Positions 62,327 to 64,000 of a stretch of 64,000 bases of DNA are shown one piece after another; within the stretch, counting starts at the first letter, position 1, and the number at the start of each line of letters is the position of its first letter. The stretch is from Mactromeris polynyma (Eukaryota; Mollusca; Bivalvia; Venerida; Mactridae). The notes under the pieces are model-generated. The model worked only from the letters and a program-made list of their open reading frames with translations, made no database searches and was not told where the DNA came from. The DNA lies in NCBI GenBank assembly GCA_032209605.1, contig JASFXZ010000038.1, forward strand, positions 2,852,001 to 2,916,000, read 5' to 3'. Both the position numbers and the translations under genes were made by a program.

Positions 62327-62427
62327 ATGCGTATACATTCAAAGGCCAGTCCAAGACAAGCCAAAGATGGGAATGTTGCAAGCGAAGGTGTTATGATTGT
62401 CGTGCCATGCTCACAACAGATGCTAAT
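62327..62427 (+). CDS. FLYWCH zinc-finger-like exon (5' end unclear)
   Basis: In the frame of 62330, the exon reads AYTFKGQSKTSQRWECCKRR, then CYDCRAMLTTDAN, and ends at a GTAAGT donor (62428). The Y-x-F...W-x-C...C-x-A...T spacing fits a FLYWCH zinc finger, as in MULE-type transposases and derived host proteins. An in-frame TGA lies just upstream (about 62321) at the repeat junction. The exon's 5' part is therefore missing, or it starts at an acceptor I cannot place. It may be a truncated gene. Confidence 0.6.
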
Positions 62428-63009
62428 GTAAGTATCATGAAAAAGATTTTTACTGAACTTGAGTCACTAAGAACAATACAAATAATAATATTATAAAAAT
62501 GATCTTCAATAAATATTTCTGTTTCGTGGGCCATGTGTAGTAGTATATTTTGATCTTAAATCAGATAATTTTGAGTAAATTAATATTCGTTTTCTATCAA
62601 TTATTACAGTTTTTACAAATTATGTCATTTCTATGTAGATTTAAATATCGGCCACGTTCTACAGCTAGGCCATGAGATGATGTTCGAAATCTTCTGCAAT
62701 TCTAAATTTATATTCTTTGATTACGTCGAGATATCTTTCTAAATTAAATGAGTGTTTGAATAAACTGTATGTTTCCAAGCGAGTTGAGTTAATAATTGAA
62801 GAATACCAGCTTTGGTGAAAAATGTCTTATACATGTATTCGTTGTTTAACAGTGTTGTAATTAATAAGCATGTTAAATTGGTTGTTCCACATATTTGACA
62901 ATCCTATTTGTTATAAAATCTTGTTTGTTTGTATTATATGCCCAATTACCCCCATTGTATGATAGGCCATCATCAGCATCATTCTTAAGCATTTTATAAG
63001 TTATAAAAA

Positions 63010-63155
63010 GTATACAGTCAAACCTGTGTTAAAGATCACCTGCGAACAAAGACCACTATTGCAAAACCTGTCTGCAAAGACCACCAATTTTATCTCCCAT
63101 CAGACCATTTTCAATGATATTTAATCTGTTAATGGAGACCACCTATTAACAACCT
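63010..63155 (+). repeat. AAGACCACC-type dispersed repeat
   Basis: Starts ACAGTCAAACCTGTGTTAAA and carries repeated AAGACCAC blocks at about 25-base steps. It resembles one end of a TA-targeted DNA element; the other end was not found. Confidence 0.45.
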
Positions 63156-63574
63156 AACTCTCCATACAGAGCGTTTAAATTGGTTGATCGTTTAACACAT
63201 AAAAGCCTTCTACAAAATTTGGAGAAAATTGCATCAATATTTAGGCTTGTGTGATGACCCCAGACTTCAGCTAGTAAACAAAGGTATAGTATCGATTTTG
63301 ATCTACATTCCCGTTTTAATTTTAATCTTCATTATGGAGCAAGGTGACCAATTTAATTTCATACTTTACTTAGAATTATTATACTCATCAAATATACAAA
63401 GTTTAAAGGAAATATCTGCGTTACCGAAAACGAAATACTGATTTACAATCTGATTTTCACATAAACATGATAAACTGTCTCTTGAAAACTGCATAATTAT
63501 TCATTTGATATGTATTTATTTATTTATTTGTTTTTTATATATCACGCCAAAAATCATACTTTTTTCCGAATAAG

Positions 63575-63823
63575 ATCCAACAAAGGTTTTAAGTAATTCA
63601 AGTAACTTTGATAACTAACTTTCAGGAATTTGAACTATTTTCAAATATAACATGAACTATATTATATCTATTTTGATTTTTAGGTCAATTCTCTTTAATT
63701 TCTATGAATAAAAACCAACAAAGGTTTTACGTAATTCAATTTAATGTGAAAACAAACTGTATCATGTATTTGAATTATGTTCATGTATAACAAGAACTAT
63801 ATTATGTTTATTTTAAATTTTAG
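63575..63823 (+). repeat. Tandem duplication just 5' of the MULE-type exon
   Basis: CCAACAAAGGTTTTAxGTAATTCAA, then AACTATATTATxTxTATTTT and TTTTAGGTCAxTTCTCT, occurs twice, about 140 bases apart. The splice acceptor of the following exon is thus present in two copies. Confidence 0.75.
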
Positions 63824-63983
63824 GTCAGTTCTCTCACAGAACGGCACAATGAAGTTCCGCCGAACTGCGCCCAGATTCAAACCAGAGACTTGGAATGTCG
63901 ATGATGCAACCATGATAGGAATGGCTCGCACAAACAATGTATGCGAAGGTTGGAATAACGGGTTTGGTCAGCTGGTCGGGCAG
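63824..63983 (+). CDS. MULE-transposase-like C-terminal exon, runs toward the window edge
   Basis: From a TTTTAG acceptor the open frame reads SVLSQNGTMKFRRTAPRFKP, then ETWNVDDATMIGMARTNNVC and EGWNNGFGQLVGQ, to a GTAAAT signal at 63984. The RTNNxxEGWNNxFxxLVG motif is typical of the C-terminal part of FLYWCH/MULE-type transposases common in invertebrates. Together with the upstream FLYWCH exon this suggests one gene on the plus strand. The GTAAAT may also be read through (VNPPL follows), so the exon may continue past 64000. The catalytic middle part was not found in between. Confidence 0.6.
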
Positions 63984-64000
63984 GTAAATCCACCACTGTG

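Noticed and set aside
63229..63441. 70-codon plus-strand frame rich in Ile/Leu
   Set aside because: AT-rich chance frame between the FLYWCH and MULE-type exons; it does not match the transposase core expected there.

Overview
The window is animal nuclear DNA, very AT-rich and gene-poor, most likely from a bivalve or other mollusc. The grounds are: protein-coding exons are short and split by kilobase introns with GT-AG borders; tRNA-headed SINEs, Tc1-like, MULE/FLYWCH, MADF-type and non-LTR retrotransposon remnants are present; a GGGGAGATAAC-type foldback sequence that I associate with molluscan genomes recurs. No prokaryotic features are present. The species call is inference.

The only two complete-looking host genes are a tandem pair of nicotinic acetylcholine receptor (nAChR) subunit genes on the minus strand. 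Copy A has coding exons from 23886 down to 12208, copy B from 55376 down to 44790. Each has eight coding exons of identical lengths (198, 45, 110, 218, 198, 129, 233 and 333 bp) with matching phases. Each gives an uninterrupted 487-residue cation-channel subunit with signal peptide, 13-residue Cys-loop, four membrane segments and no vicinal Cys pair (non-alpha type). By eye the two proteins differ at about 41 of 487 residues. The genes lie inside a tandem segmental duplication (about 9101-29429 and 41773-62324). The copies differ mainly by transposon insertions and minisatellite length, so each serves as the empty site for insertions in the other.

Layout: 1-9100 is repeat-rich spacer with a dead reverse-transcriptase fragment (about 600-1905, minus), an 82-bp minisatellite (4330-5085) and paired hairpins (6897-7184). 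9101-29429 is duplication copy A. It holds a 704-bp foldback element with 6-bp target duplications, a 984-bp MULE-like element with 9-bp target duplications, an 81-bp minisatellite in intron 1 and a 51-bp minisatellite upstream of the gene. 29430-41770 is spacer with satellite-like repeats, a Ulp1-protease-like remnant (minus), a GC-rich patch, a Tc1 element with a broken transposase (34630-36076), a MADF-domain pseudogene whose stops are all TAG (36162-37462) and an 87-bp array (38165-38740). 41773-62324 is copy B, with a Helitron-like 1.03-kb insertion in intron 2 and a Tc1 element (60062-61789) whose broken transposase carries a GT-AG intron. At the right edge, two plus-strand exons of a FLYWCH/MULE-type gene (62327-62427 and 63824-63983) run off the window.

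The two receptor genes probably supply closely related, diverging subunits of pentameric ligand-gated channels. I found no operon-like or defence system. The most unusual items are a Glu inside the pore helix M2 of both subunits, the amber-only MADF pseudogene, and the clean filled/empty-site pairs between the duplicate copies.
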